Source: Combretum micranthum (Eukaryota > Streptophyta > Magnoliopsida > Myrtales > Combretaceae). Taken from it: DNA of 64,000 bases. The stretch is taken from NCBI GenBank assembly GCA_024138025.1, contig JAMXBD010000633.1, positions 620,001-684,000 of the forward strand. Direction: 5' to 3'. The notes below the pieces were generated by a model that saw only the letters and a program-made list of their open reading frames with translations, made no database searches and was not told the origin of the DNA. This document shows, in pieces, positions 13,101-24,671 of the stretch; position 1 is the first letter of the stretch; each line of letters begins with the position of its first letter. Made by a program: the position numbers and the translations under genes.

Positions 13101-16100
13101 GTAGACAGTTTTATGCTGCCTACATTCTATGGAACTTTGAAGAATGAAAAGTAAACAGTTTTAAGGAGATTAACATATGGGAGTTTTTATTACAAAATAA
13201 AAATGGTGGAAGAGTCACAAAGCTTAGAGCTTTAGTAAATTCTGTAAAAGAAGGTTCTTAGAAAAGGAAATGCAAGATATTCTTTCACTCCCGTGCTAAT
13301 TGTTTTGAACTTTCTGTCTCTTCCAACCTTCTAAGGCCTATGCATACCACACATTGGTAGTCTTCTAACTGTAATAGCAACAAAACAATGGAATCACTAT
13401 TCTTTTTAGTATTTTTTTAAATCTTTGCTTTTATCCCTTAAATTTCTTTGTATACTAAACCCTCCAAATTGGGCTCGTGGGCCTTTGGCCCAACTTGAGC
13501 CATACAAGGGCTTTCTGGGTTCTTAACAATTCCTCTCACCCAACCAGGCTTGTCCTCAAGGCCATATTGGGGAAATTGCTCTTTGAAGATGCCAGCATCA
13601 ACCAAGGTGGCATCTTCTTGCTATTGGCCCTACCATTGAACTAACATCTATGGGACATCTAACCCTCTCCTCAGGCAACTTAGGTTCAACTGGTATTTTA
13701 TGCATGCTTGCTTGCAGTGGAACGTTTGGGGCAGCATATACATCATCAGTGTCATGACACAAGGGAGGCTCATTTTGTATTTGCTTGTTGTAGCACTCAT
13801 TAGTAGTAGGCTTACTGTATGCCACTCCACCAACTTTTTTCAGTGTCCTTATTTATTGCAATAAGCTCCCAGCACATGTTTTTTGCTAACCCACTAATGG
13901 CTTTCCATATATCAACATCTTCACCAAGCTTTTGGTATACTGGAGTAGTAGACCATATAAAGGAACCACCACGTCACAAACATGATTTAGCTACAAAAAG
14001 AACTTTACCCCTGCTATATGCCATGGAACTCTGCACTGAGTGTAGGGAACTACGTCATGGACTCTGGCTGGATAAGGAAGTCTTTTGGTACCCATCACTG
14101 CTGAGGTAGAATGAATCCTAAGAACAAATTGCACCTAGCTTTGTCTTCATGTTCATCTTATAAGCTAGCAATACCACATCCACATCCAAAATTAACATGA
14201 ATATGTTTTCCCCTAGCAATTTGAATAGACTGCTATATGAAGTCAAAGTAATGGGGAGCACTGTGTTTGACTTGGTTCCAATACCAGCAATAGTATAGAG
14301 TTCATCAGTTTCCTTCACTCAGTTTTGATGGCCCTCTCTATTCACGCAAGTTTAAAGTGAAAGATATTATTGTACCATATTATTTTTTGCTCTTAGGCTT
14401 TTATTCTTTGGAGAGAGTGACAAGGCGAAAAGAGGGTCCTCAAGACTGCCTCTCATGACGTCCATAATGCTTATTGCTTGGTAGTATTAGAGCTTTTGCT
14501 TTGCTTGCCAATTGGACAAGCATGGTATGTACTTGGCACAAGTGGCAGTGTTGGGTAGTTTCCATTCTCACCCATTAGGACAATTGTGGTTCTTTCTCAT
14601 TCTTTGACTGAGTTTGCTGCGTCTAGGGTTCCCATTTCAAGTGTCACTTCATTCGAGAGGTTTGACCAACCCCTAGAAGGAACACTTCGTCTTTCTTCTG
14701 AGTACCATCTTTCTTGTTAACTGAGTTATCATGAAACGCATTATTATCATTTTGGTCCACTCTCCATTCTATCTTGGTTTCCTCTTTAAAACTGTTCTTG
14801 GTTGCATCTGTTTTCTTTTCATTATTATTGGAATCACCTTGTTTCTCACTCTCGTCTATCGTCGTATCATTGTCATCGAGTCAAATTGTATCTGTGCTTT
14901 TCTCTAAATCATTATGATGGTTGCTGCCATCCACTTGTAGGGGCATGAGACTAAACCCCATGTTGTACTCCAGGTAAATTGTGGTATGTGAACTATCATA
15001 CAAGAGCTAGATCTGTAAATTTAGAATAGTGGTGGAAATTTTATGTGTTTCAAAGGTGACAAGATTGGTATTATGACCATTATACAACAACTAGATCTGT
15101 GAACCAAGAGATATGATTGGTGTTCTTTATTGTCAGCTTACAACCACTGCTTATTTTTCTTTATGAGAATGAAGATCTTGATCCATTATAGTGGGAAAGG
15201 CAGAAAGGTAAAGACTTGTTTTTGACTTCCGTGAGTGCCTAGTGCAAGGCTCTTGAAACATCTCTGACTACAGATAGAGGCTTAGAGCATTAGTACCTGA
15301 CGGAAAATCAGAAGATTTTGCTGTAATGGTAACCTGACCAGAAGGTTTGCAACTGCATATGCTGCTAATCAAAGCTCTTCTTTTTGGCAGTCCACTTGTC
15401 TTATTTAGCCTTCTTGGTGTACCTAGGAGAAGGTTTGATACACAATGCAGTAATAGTAATCTGGCTTCATCACGCAGATATTTTTTAAGTTTAGATGGTG
15501 TAAAAGAACGAAGAAAACTTCTTGAAGAGTCGTTCTTTGACGATAGATCATGTTAAACTATTTAGGATTCTTGGACAAGGATTTGACATAACCATGCTAG
15601 ACCACATGGTTTTAAAAAATGTTTTGAGCATAATGAATATGCAAGTGTGACTTTCTTGGATCTTCAAGAGTGACCCCGCTGCTTCACTACCAATTCATTT
15701 GTGTCATCAGTACCGAGATAACCTCATGTAAGATGCTTATGATTTAACCATTTTTTTTCTGTAGAGAGATCAACTAAAAAAATTCTTTGGTTAGCCTTTA
15801 TTTCTGAAAGATATTAGAATGTACAATTTTGGCATGGTTAGTTAACATACAAAGGATGAAATCGGAGTGATTGACAAGTCCTATGATAGGTTAAATGCTT
15901 TGCAATGCTGTGACATGAAGTCCACCAAATTCACTTATGCTTGATTATTTGGTATTGCAACTATATTTCTCTTGAGCTGCTTCTTGTGGTGGAAGCCCCT
16001 TGTTGCATCGTCAGAAATTCATACTTCCTCACAATGCTTGCCAACTGTTTATGGCAAAGATCAGAGAAGGAATTCTTGCACCCACTTCCTAAATCTTTTA

Positions 16101-16371
16101 GATAGAACATTTTCTTAATGGCGCTCTCCTTAAATGCTGATATATAGCAATCTAACAAATGTGGTAAAGCTAAAGCAGCTTGATTTTTTTGTTGAAAGAG
16201 CAGAATTATCCTTGATTATTGTCTACCAATGTAGAGTTACCTGATTGAGATGAAACAATTTTGCAGGTAAATGTCACCGCAGATCACAGAATTATCTATG
16301 GTGCCGACTTAGCGGCATTCCTCCAGACCTTTGCAAAGATTGTGGAGAACCCTGACAGCCTCACATTGTGA
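10196..16371 (+). CDS. LTA2: Dihydrolipoyllysine acetyltransferase (E2) of plastid pyruvate dehydrogenase complex
   Basis: It transfers the acetyl group from lipoamide to CoA, giving plastid acetyl-CoA for fatty-acid synthesis. Six exons join in frame: 10196-11122, 11515-11706, 11796-11883, 12020-12090, 12187-12270, 16267-16371. All introns are GT-AG. The product is 488 residues, close to the roughly 480 of the Arabidopsis plastid E2. Residues 1-53 are Ser/Thr/Arg-rich, a chloroplast transit peptide. The lipoyl domain (about 56-133) has its lipoyl lysine at K96 in ESDKADMD. An Ala/Pro linker precedes the E1/E3-binding domain (about 187-225, TGPYGRI). The catalytic domain (about 268-488) contains SNLGMFGVDRFDAILPPG and ends with TADHRIIYGAD, where H461 is the catalytic histidine. 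Tyr465 replaces the Asp of the usual HxxxDG motif; I recall the same in other plastid-type E2s. Intron 5 is about 4 kb and contains a transposon remnant. Confidence 0.95.
12318..12339. repeat. (ATT)n microsatellite in intron 5 of the E2 gene
   Basis: About seven ATT/TAT units lie shortly after the fifth splice donor. Confidence 0.8.
13490..13833 (-). mobile_element. Ty3/gypsy pol 3'-end remnant inside intron 5
   Basis: On the minus strand, a stretch reading LVQW (around 13650), then EDATLVDAGIFKEQFPQYG, then LEDKPGWVRG, matches the extreme C-terminus of plant Ty3/gypsy polyproteins. There a chromodomain-like LVQWxG...EDATWED segment is followed by FPxxxLEDK. The frame is broken at least twice between these pieces. 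Sequence on either side (about 13830-14900) gave no recognisable integrase, so only this tail is claimed. It is antisense to the E2 gene and lies wholly within the intron, so it should be spliced out. Confidence 0.6.
13834..16266. other. Rest of intron 5, no gene seen
   Basis: Mixed-composition sequence with no frame longer than about 100 codons that resembles a known protein. Insertion of mobile DNA probably accounts for much of this intron's length, since the gene's other four introns are 89-392 bp. The extent of any insertion beyond 13490-13833 could not be drawn. Confidence 0.35.
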
Positions 16372-16544
16372 TTATGCTTCTTCCTTTGATTTCGAATGAT
16401 CACTAGATGGCTTTTTTTGACGCCTAAATTCTTTTTATACTAGCCGAACTAAGTTATATTTGATGTCGTTGCCTAATCTTCCAAAGCTCTACGAGTATTT
16501 AGTTCCTCGTTTTGTCTGTAATATTAAGAACACATCTGAAAGAT

Positions 16545-16550
16545 AATAAA
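16545..16550 (+). terminator. Probable polyadenylation signal of the E2 gene
   Basis: AATAAA lies 174 bp after the stop codon, a normal 3'-UTR distance for a plant gene, within AT-rich sequence. Confidence 0.5.
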
Positions 16551-16559
16551 AATTTAGTG

Positions 16560-17269
16560 GACTCACATTCATTTCTTGTTTTCTTTTCTTTTTTCGTTTT
16601 TCTTTTCCTGCAGTGATAATAAAAATTATTGCTGAAAAAATGATAAAACTATAATAAGTTTTGGTGAACCCCATTTTCATGGCGTGCTACGTTAAGCTTC
16701 CATCCAAGACAGGTTAAGCCCAAAACTAGGAAAGTGGCTCTTTCATAAGCAAAGAAATCATTTTTCTTAAGCTCATGTAAGTACTTCTAATTTCAGCTCG
16801 TGAACCATAGAAACTAGGATTTTCTTTTTCCATCTGTATTTCCAGTTTTGTCTTAAAAGTAAATATGTTTGGAAGCAAACCGGCGTATAGTATCAACGCA
16901 CACGCTATCTTCATTACTTTATTTGGTCCGTTAATGTGTGCGTATATATATTTGCAAAAGGTGCATAATGGCCAGGGGCGAGAAAAAAAAATAAAAGAAG
17001 AGAAGAGAGACCTATATAGATATTCCCTTTTGCTTTGAAACTAGCTAATTGATCGTAAACTAAAGATTAATATGACTTCACTCCCACATGTTCTTTTTTT
17101 CTTAGTTGATGTTGTATTCTTCACCTTTACGGAATCCTTTGATGGCTTGAGCTTAAAGTGATTGCGTTGAGGCCACATCTGTCGTCTTCTAGGTCAAGTT
17201 TGCTAGTTGTGTAGGCTAAACTCCATTCACAACGCTGGTGTGTATAAAACAAATATGAAAAATAATAGC
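16560..17269. other. Intergenic sequence downstream of the E2 gene
   Basis: AT-rich with a pyrimidine tract (16570-16610). No gene was recognised. Confidence 0.3.
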
Positions 17270-17960
17270 AACTGAGAAAAGTAAAGAATATAAAGATTTA
17301 CGAGAAAAACCTAAATCAAGAAAAACCATGGGCAGAGAAGAAGAAATCCACTATTAGTTGAAGTTGGAGTATATGGTTGAGAGAATACAACTATAACTCA
17401 TAAGTCTCTCAATATAATTTTGTGTCACACAAACAAAACCTTAATAAAACATCATATATATAAATTGGCGTGTTGGAAGAAAGGCTGGCGGCTTTTACTT
17501 CAGCGCTGGCAAGATGGCCGCTGCCATACCAAGTAAGCCTGCGGCTTACAGATTTAGGCCGGCGGCAAAGCCCAATCCCAGCTCTCGGAAATTAATTCTG
17601 AGACAATGATGAATTCAAGGCCGGTTCCAAGGCCAGCGGCTTTGTGTCAGCTTTCAAGAATTCGGGTCATCTTCAACAGCTAGTGAACCTATTGGGCTAA
17701 ACCTAGGAAACAATTCTCGTGAATAATACATCAACATTTTATCTCACTATTTATGGCACAAATACATTATCTTTGTCATCGCTATGATAGAAAAGCAAAA
17801 CCCGAACAACAACCTCCAACAGCCATAGAAGGTTGTTCAAGCTAACAAAACATCTATCATGATCAAAACAACACACAATTCTCACTAGATCTTTGATGCA
17901 TGCAATAATGCTATCACGAGCTTAAATAAGTAAACAATCACCTTTGCACAAAAGTGTAGC
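17270..17960. other. LTR-like fragment with GC-rich GCCGGC/GCTGGC block
   Basis: The segment near 17290 (ATAAAGATTTACGAG) resembles a sequence common near the ends of plant copia LTRs. The 17465-17645 block is unusually GC-rich for this window, with repeated GGCTGGCGGC, GGCCGGCGGC and GGCCAGCGGC words. No LTR ends or target duplication were found. The LTR reading is a guess from recollection of similar sequences. Confidence 0.3.
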
Positions 17961-19678
17961 ATCTCCATGGCCATCATTAGTTTAATAACACGCCAATCTT
18001 TACCATGTTGAGGCAATAACTCTTGCACGCCCCTCTTCTCTCTCTCTTAGGAGCAAATTAACCTTGACCCTACAACAAACCAACATAACGTCGAAAAAGT
18101 CAAGCCTACGAGGCTCAGTCAACACATACACTTCAAAATGCGCCCATAAAAAATACAAGCAACACGTTTAGGAAGTTAATCAACTTTTTGGGCCACCAAC
18201 AATTCAGTTCATCCTACACTAATAGCGTTGCTTGTCCTTATCCTATCAAAGCCACCAAAGAGGAGTTTAAACCTTCTCACAAAAGAACTTTTCGGCGAAA
18301 GTTTCATATCTATGCAAGGCGTTCCAGAAATCTTTTACAAAACAGCATGCTCATGTTACAAAGGCCTTGCCACCACCATCTCTAATGTCATAAAACTCAA
18401 TCACCACTCTATCACAAAGAGGCTACCGAAGTAGTACTCATCCACCTTTCACTAATATGATAGAGGCACAAGGAACCCTAAAATGTTATGTTGCTCTCCC
18501 TAACAATAATACACTAGAGACTACATATCTCAACAACAATAAGGCTTTTAATGTTGCCACTCGTCATTTAAAAGAGATCACCCTCTCCTAGTGAGCAATG
18601 TATTCAAGTGATTGAACACAACACTTAAAAGAAAATCATGCTTGTGGAGCAAGAGCCCAAGAACACAAACCAAAATTGCTCAACCAACCTTCCATGAAAA
18701 GTAGTTTCAGTTGCAATAGTAGCTTTAAGGTGTCTGGGACATGGTAAGGACGAGACATACCATTCAGCAACACACCATCCCTTACTTCAACAAGCACACT
18801 ACATTGAATAAACTATAAACTAAAGTCTTACTAGTTTTGGGGTACAAAGATACCTTCATCTGGCAAATCAAATTGGCATACAATCCTATAAAGTAGAGAT
18901 TTGAACTCCAACAACAGTCCCACCACCATAAAGTTCATTTTGGAAATGATCACCTCCCACTTAAGGATGCTCCAAGAGCTTCAATCCAAAGGAGTTACCT
19001 AATTATATACTTTGATGAGGATGGCCATGATGTCAAATGCACCAAATGCGTCAATAACCACACCATAGTAGGCAACCCAAAAGTCGATTGATGGTTCAAT
19101 TTCTAAAGTAAGGCATAGTAAAATGAGGAAGCAACTAATAGGTACTTGGCTTACAAAATCGCAAATATATTGGAGATCCAATCATCTCCTTCTCCATAGC
19201 AGGTTTTAACAAGATCATCACTCCTAACAATGATCTCTTAATTATTCAAGTTAGAATCGTTGACTGATCTCTTAATTATTCAAGTTAGAATCGTTGACTA
19301 TCATTTTCAAAAAGGCTTATAATTAAATGATCAGATTGTCATTTAAGCCTATGCCTTATGACCATTGCCTCTATTGCTTTGACAATTAGCCCACTTAGAT
19401 CCCTAGTCTCATCACATTGCCTCTTCAACTAGGCAATATTAACCATAAAATAACACTATTGGTTAGCTTTGTAGTAGTAGACATGTGGTTACGTGTCGGA
19501 TAGTGACAACCCTTTCAAAACAAACTGAGCATTATCTCATCTACCCAACATCTCAAAGATAAGTTCTCTACATGAAATAATATTGACATGTGCAAACCGG
19601 ATCAATAGCTTGTGCTAGCTTGCTATGCTTAGGTCTTATCCTTAGAATAAACACCAAATTCAACGACAACATGTAAAA
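17961..19678. other. Unassigned sequence, no gene seen
   Basis: Short open frames only, none with a recognisable domain. The only structure noted is a perfect 34-bp tandem duplication, listed separately. Confidence 0.3.
19231..19298. repeat. Perfect 34-bp tandem duplication
   Basis: The unit starting TGATCTCTTAATTATTCAAG and ending AATCGTTGAC occurs twice head to tail (19231-19264 and 19265-19298) with no mismatch, which suggests a recent slippage or repair event. Confidence 0.9.
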
Positions 19679-19683
19679 GCAAG

Positions 19684-21059
19684 TGATGAGTGTCCAAAGA
19701 CCCGAATTGTTGGTGCTATATTGGGCATATTTTATATGCTATTTGTTTAAATATTGAGGAAAAGGATCCTTATCGAGTTAATCTTTTGTTTCAGGGACAA
19801 TCATCAAACAATCGAGCTTTTCAAGGGATTATCAAGGAAAGAAGCCAAGTTTTGGAGATTTTTGGAGCTTTTGCGGAGTTGCTACCCATACACTAGTGAC
19901 ATTCACACCATTAGTGTACTTTTGGAGGAGCGTTTTTTGAAGAAATTTTGAAGATTTAGCCAAGAATCAAGGGTACACGACCTCTCATACACTAGTTGTG
20001 TACATTAGGTCGTGTACATGTGCCAACAAGGGAAAAACATGCTACTTTAATGAGTACACGACCCCGATGTACACGGGTCGTGTAGGGGTCGTGTAGGCAT
20101 TAATGTATATATATACATGCCTTCTTGCGAAAAAAAGAAAAAATTCATTCATTCAATATAGAAACTTTATCCCAGAACCCTAGGAACGCCTTTGGAGAGC
20201 TCTTGAAGGGGGAAAATCGTGGTTTCACTTGAAGATTCTCAACTACACATCTACAAGGGTTTTATCTTGATGATTTCTCCTTTTTCTTCTTCCATTATGC
20301 TATTTATTTGTGTTATTATCTTTTCTATGGGAGAGTAGTTGTGTAACCCTAGGTTTTGAGAAACCCTAGCCTTCATGTAAAGACTTGTTAATCACTTGAA
20401 TGTAAATTGATTTTGGATTTGCTTCATGATATATAATGTTGTTTGTGATAATTTTAGGTCAAGGTTGTTACAAACTCGATTCTTGTTAATTTGAAAGAAG
20501 ATTTCGATTAATGAGTATGATCTCTCATGAGCAAAGGGGTTAAGTAATCCACCTAGAAATAAGGTTTTTTCTAACTTTCTATCGATTAGGGTTCATGAGC
20601 TTTAAGCGATTCTAAATTGACCTTTGTGACGGAAGAAATTCCCACTTTTGCAATTTAGGGTTAGGGTTTAATTAACTTGAAGAGAGTAATTAATCTATTT
20701 AAGTAACCCGATAGTTCAAAATCAAAGTTCATTCAAGTGAATCCACTTTTAGAGATGAAGGAGGCTAGGGTTGATCAAAACCAAGGGTTTTGTTGTGAAT
20801 CGTTTATCTTCATTTAATTGTGCATATCTTGAGTTAGGGTTCTTGGGTTTATCTTAGATTAGAATTAGTGATTAGTTTAGTATAAAATTCACTCTTGATT
20901 TGGCTAGATAATAGTTAAAGGGTAATTACTAGTAGCTACACATTGATCCCTAGGACGATATCCGAGTTAAATTCTATACTACACGATAGGTGCACTGCCT
21001 TATGTGGATCTAGAATTTACAAGATTATAAATTTTAAAACTTAAAGATTCGACACATCA
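19684..21059 (+). mobile_element. Solo LTR of a Ty3/gypsy-type retrotransposon
   Basis: The segment begins TGATGAGTGTC and ends GACACATCA, near-inverted ends with the TG...CA rule. The 5 bp GCAAG lies immediately outside both ends (19679-19683 and 21060-21064). Its length is 1376 bp. A TATA-like GTATATATATAC lies near 20106. The late part (TGATCCCTAGGACGATATCC) resembles the U5 region of the second gypsy LTR in this window (TGATCCCTCAGGAATACAAC, near 27576), which places it on the plus strand. No internal retrotransposon sequence adjoins it, so it is best read as a solo LTR left by LTR-LTR recombination. Confidence 0.8.
19973..20094. repeat. Repeated TACACGACC / GGTCGTGTA hairpins inside the solo LTR
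   Basis: The word TACACGACC and its reverse complement GGTCGTGTA occur at 19974, 20009, 20055, 20076 and 20087. They form one hairpin at 19974-20016 and a tighter one at 20055-20084 (10-bp arms TACACGACCC/GGGTCGTGTA). They lie just before the TATA-like site, in the expected U3 region. Confidence 0.7.
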
Positions 21060-21064
21060 GCAAG

Positions 21065-21680
21065 CTAGTTCGACACTACTCTAAGTCTATGCTAATAATA
21101 AATCTACTCTCTCAGCGCCTGGCTTAATTAATATATCCTAACAGAACCTCCATCTCTATAGGTTTCCTACAAAAAAAAAAAAAAAATGGAAGCAAGAAAG
21201 GAATAAGCTCCACCAACCCTTTAAGCAACTCCACAAACTCTTTATATAAATCATTGTAGTGCACACAACTTATCAATGAAAAACAAGTTTGCAACTCCAC
21301 TAACTACATTTCTTCTTCATCTCAACTTAGCTACATGCTAACCTACTTAACATTAGCTTAGTTTTAAAGTACCAAAGGAGCTACCAAGACCTTTGCTGCC
21401 AACTAGCAAACAAGGCATTTGCTTTCACCTTGCTCATGGGTAATAATAAAATTCATCAGTCATTATCTCCCGTGCCTACTTGACAAGTTAGCTAGGACAA
21501 CCCTAGCCTTCTTATTGGTAATTGGTTCCATCAATGGGGTTTTAAGCCATGTACATTTGATTTGATTCTATATAGGATAATATAAATCCTTTGCTACATG
21601 GTGCCTTCATTTATTAACATGTTAGAACAGATTACCCTAGCTTTCTTACGGGGGATTGAGCTCAATACATTGGGAATAGA
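21065..21680. other. Unassigned sequence between the solo LTR and the hAT MITE
   Basis: No coding signal. A poly-A run lies at about 21171-21186. Confidence 0.3.
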
Positions 21681-21687
21681 TTCCTAC

Positions 21688-22022
21688 CAGGATTGTAAAT
21701 GAGTCGAGTCGAGTCGATATTGTACCAAGCTCGAACTCAACTCAAATGAAAAATCCAAAGCTCAAACTCGAATTGAAACTTGAACTAGACTTAATTTAAT
21801 ACTCGATAATGTCGAACTCAACTTGATTAAATTAGATTTTTTTTTTAAATATTGATTTAACTATAAAGAGTATTTAATACTCGATAAGTTCAAACTCGAG
21901 CTCGATAGCTACTTAAGTAGCTTAAACTCAAGCTTGAATTGATTATAAGTGAGTCGAATTTGAACTTTCGCCGAGTTGAAGTCAAATAGCTCACAAGCTA
22001 TGTTAAGTCATTTACAATCTTA
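21688..22022. mobile_element. hAT-type MITE
   Basis: The ends CAGGATTGTAAATGAGTC and TAAGATTGTAAATGACTT (the second read from the right end inward) are inverted copies of each other. The flanking 8-mers ATTCCTAC and GATCCTAT share the core TCCTA, as expected for a worn 8-bp hAT target duplication. The interior is built from GAGTCGA, CTCGAACTC and similar words in both orientations and has no coding capacity. Confidence 0.55.
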
Positions 22023-22875
22023 GATCCTATAGAAACCTTATTTTTTTTTTCCTAATTAAAGAAAAGAAAATAAAAATATATAGAAAAATTAGGAAAAACT
22101 AAAAAAAGAAAGAGAACATAAATAAAAAATAAATTTAGAAAATAGAAACCCTCTCTCTTCTAGATAAGTATATTTGAAAAATGATAAAAAAAAATTGTAA
22201 AAAAATAAAGATAAAATGAAATAAAAAAGGAAAAGAAAAATAAAATAAAAAGAAGAAGAAGAGAGAAAAGAGAAAAGAGAAACCAACTGATAAGATATAT
22301 ACACATGATACTTAATAAAAGTTGTGTGCAAGGCCAATGTCTTTTTATTATAATTAGCTATGCCATCAGATAGTGTATTTATTTTAATTTGAACCTGTCA
22401 TCGTTTTGATTAATATTAGAATTATAGTAAGTTTAAATAAATTTTAACTCCACAATAGTAATGAAATGAGCTATCGGTCTAGTAGCTCGAAAGTTTTTTG
22501 TTAAACTGGAGCTCCAGGGCTCGGATCTCACGTTGACCTAAGATCATTTCCAAGAATCCTCTACTAATAAAACTAGTGAGCTCATTGTTAAGCTTATTAA
22601 GTTGGTCTTTCCTTAAATTGAATGCAAGGAGGGCCAATGGATCGATTTCTAGAAGATAACTCTTTTAGAATAAAAAATAACACATTATATTCATAATAAT
22701 CAAAATGCACTGTTGTCTTTGTGTCTCAACTATCCCACTTCTTTGTGCGTTTAATTTTCATAAAGGAACATCATCAAGCTTCATTGATACTTTTTTAGAC
22801 ACTAACTTCACTCTCTATTATTAAACTTGAAAACCATTTTAAATGGATTTTAAAAAATAAAATTATCATAATTTA
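22023..22875. other. Purine-rich low-complexity tract and intergenic sequence
   Basis: From about 22045 to 22285 the plus strand is almost entirely A and G, with interspersed AAAAATAAA. The opposite-strand open frame across it (Phe/Ser/Leu-rich) is a by-product of this composition. The remainder is unassigned. Confidence 0.5.
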
Positions 22876-23415
22876 TATCTGGGTTTGACTCGTGGGCTGA
22901 GTGATAGGGCCTAGAGAGTCCGATTTAGTTATTGGGATGGCTTAGGGAGTTGGCTTGATGGACTCAGAACAAGGATCGTTGTCGTATCCAACCTTTCTCA
23001 AAAAGGCTTATGCACAAAGAAAATGACTATTGGCCTTGGTCCATAAGGAGCTCATTCAAGATAATTTTGAATTGATCTTGCTCCATCTAATCTGCCAATC
23101 ACTAAGATGATCTGACGATCGTCATTCATGTCTAGTGCCTATAAATACTTAGTCGCTCCTCGTCATTTAAGAACTTTTAGGAGAGAGAAGATAAATAACA
23201 CTCCATAGAGGAAACTCTGTTGACGCATGAGGTCTACTTTAGCTCATTTACCTGTTGCTTGGTACATTCGAGACACTAAGATTGTCTGTTCCTCCTTTCT
23301 TGTCATTCTCTCTAAGTCAACATGTCATCAAGTATCATCTCCTTTGTAGTTGTCCAAAGTCACGTGCTAGGCATGAGATTCTGACAACACATGTGTGATT
23401 ACCTAAAAAGGACCC
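22876..23415 (+). repeat. LTR-like repeat, copy 1 (second copy at about 58938)
   Basis: This segment matches 58938-59530 in order and orientation. Shared pieces are the start (TTGACTC-GGGCTGAGTGA-TAGG), an internal CAACCTTTCTCAA, a TATA box (TATAAATAC at 23140; 59224 in the other copy), a following CCTCxTCATTT, and GTCACGTG near the end. A TATA box about 260 bp in, with leader-like sequence after it, suggests an LTR. Exact ends and target duplications could not be found. Confidence 0.5.
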
Positions 23416-24408
23416 TTCATCTATAACCATCATTCCTTCTCTCTCTATCTGCAATAGTTGGTTTTAACTTTCTCTCTCTCTACCATCTCACCCATGACCA
23501 CTACTTTTCGACCTTTAACACCATTGCCATCATCTTCTACACCATCTAAATGGAGTCACCATCTTTTATCCATAACCACCCAAACTAGCATGCATGAGAA
23601 CCCTTAATTAAATCACCCCAAACCCATATACTTGGATAACCACTCACTAATATTGCAATTGACACACTATGCCACCACTGACAATTCTGCTGCTATTTCA
23701 CTAACCCAAAACCACTAATCAGGCATCTTGAATCACCACCACAAGCCTTATTTGAGAAACCCAAATTTACACTAACCCATATCCACAACTCTAATCACCA
23801 CTCCCATGGCCTCCGTATCACAAATCACCATTACCAACCTCTATTAAGTTATCTCTACCTTCTTGTCCTATCATAGCCATACCCATACCCTTAATGATCA
23901 TCCATAGACTATACCTATCATCATTAAGGTGAGTTATTGTAACCTACTATAATCACATGATTCGTCTTCCTCTACTAATTCGACCCTTGTAGACCTTCAA
24001 CGGTTGTTATTCATGGCGGTGCATAGAGTAGCACCAACTATTAGGTCACTCACTCTTTGAAAGATCAACAACCTAGATTTGACCCAATTTTGACCCTACT
24101 TTAAACCTATCTTGATCCAATCGTCCTAGGTTTGATATAAATCTTAGCAATTTGGATCTCCTTTATAGGTTTATGTAGTTTTATGGTGAGGATTTTGAAA
24201 ATAATCTCGAAAATAGTACGAAAGGTAAAATTATTCACAATATAAGCATTGAAGGCTCTATTATTAAATTTACCATGAAGCTTTTAATAATTGTGCCTTT
24301 AGTAGAAGTAATTTTTCATTAAAGGCACTATTATTACAAGAGCTCTCAAGTTGTGAAGAAAGCGCCATTGAAAACGACGCCTTTACTTTAATTTTTTTTT
24401 TTCTGTTC
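23416..24408. other. Unassigned sequence rich in CCA/ACC words
   Basis: The 23490-24000 stretch is rich in ACCAC and CCATC words but has no sustained reading frame. The 24250-24390 stretch has GCGCC and AACGACGCC words in inverted orientation, of a type seen near CACTA ends; this is weak. Confidence 0.25.
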
Positions 24409-24671
24409 ATGTCACAAATTGATACTTTAATTTTGACAAAATAAGCAATTAGGTACTTGAGTTTTGAAATTGATTAATTTAGTACCTAAAAAACTTTTTG
24501 TACACTCCAATAGTACCTCCATCAAATTCTTTCAAGTACTAAATTAATTAATTTCAATGTTTTTCAAGTGCAATTTGATTAATTTCAAATATCATATACT
24601 AAATTAATCAATTTTAAAGTTCATGTACCTGATTGTATATTTTTCCAAAGTTCAAGTACTATTCAAGATAA
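24409..24671. repeat. Dispersed inverted-repeat element, copy B
   Basis: It begins ATGTCACAAATTGATACTTT and ends with ACTTTGG-type sequence in reverse (TTTTTCCAAAGTTCAAGTAC), with the same TTTGAAATTGATTAATTT interior as copy A. It is more diverged than copy A at its right end. Confidence 0.55.

Noticed and set aside
22089..22337. Phe/Ser-rich membrane-like ORF on the minus strand
   Set aside because: A direct product of the purine-rich low-complexity tract on the plus strand.
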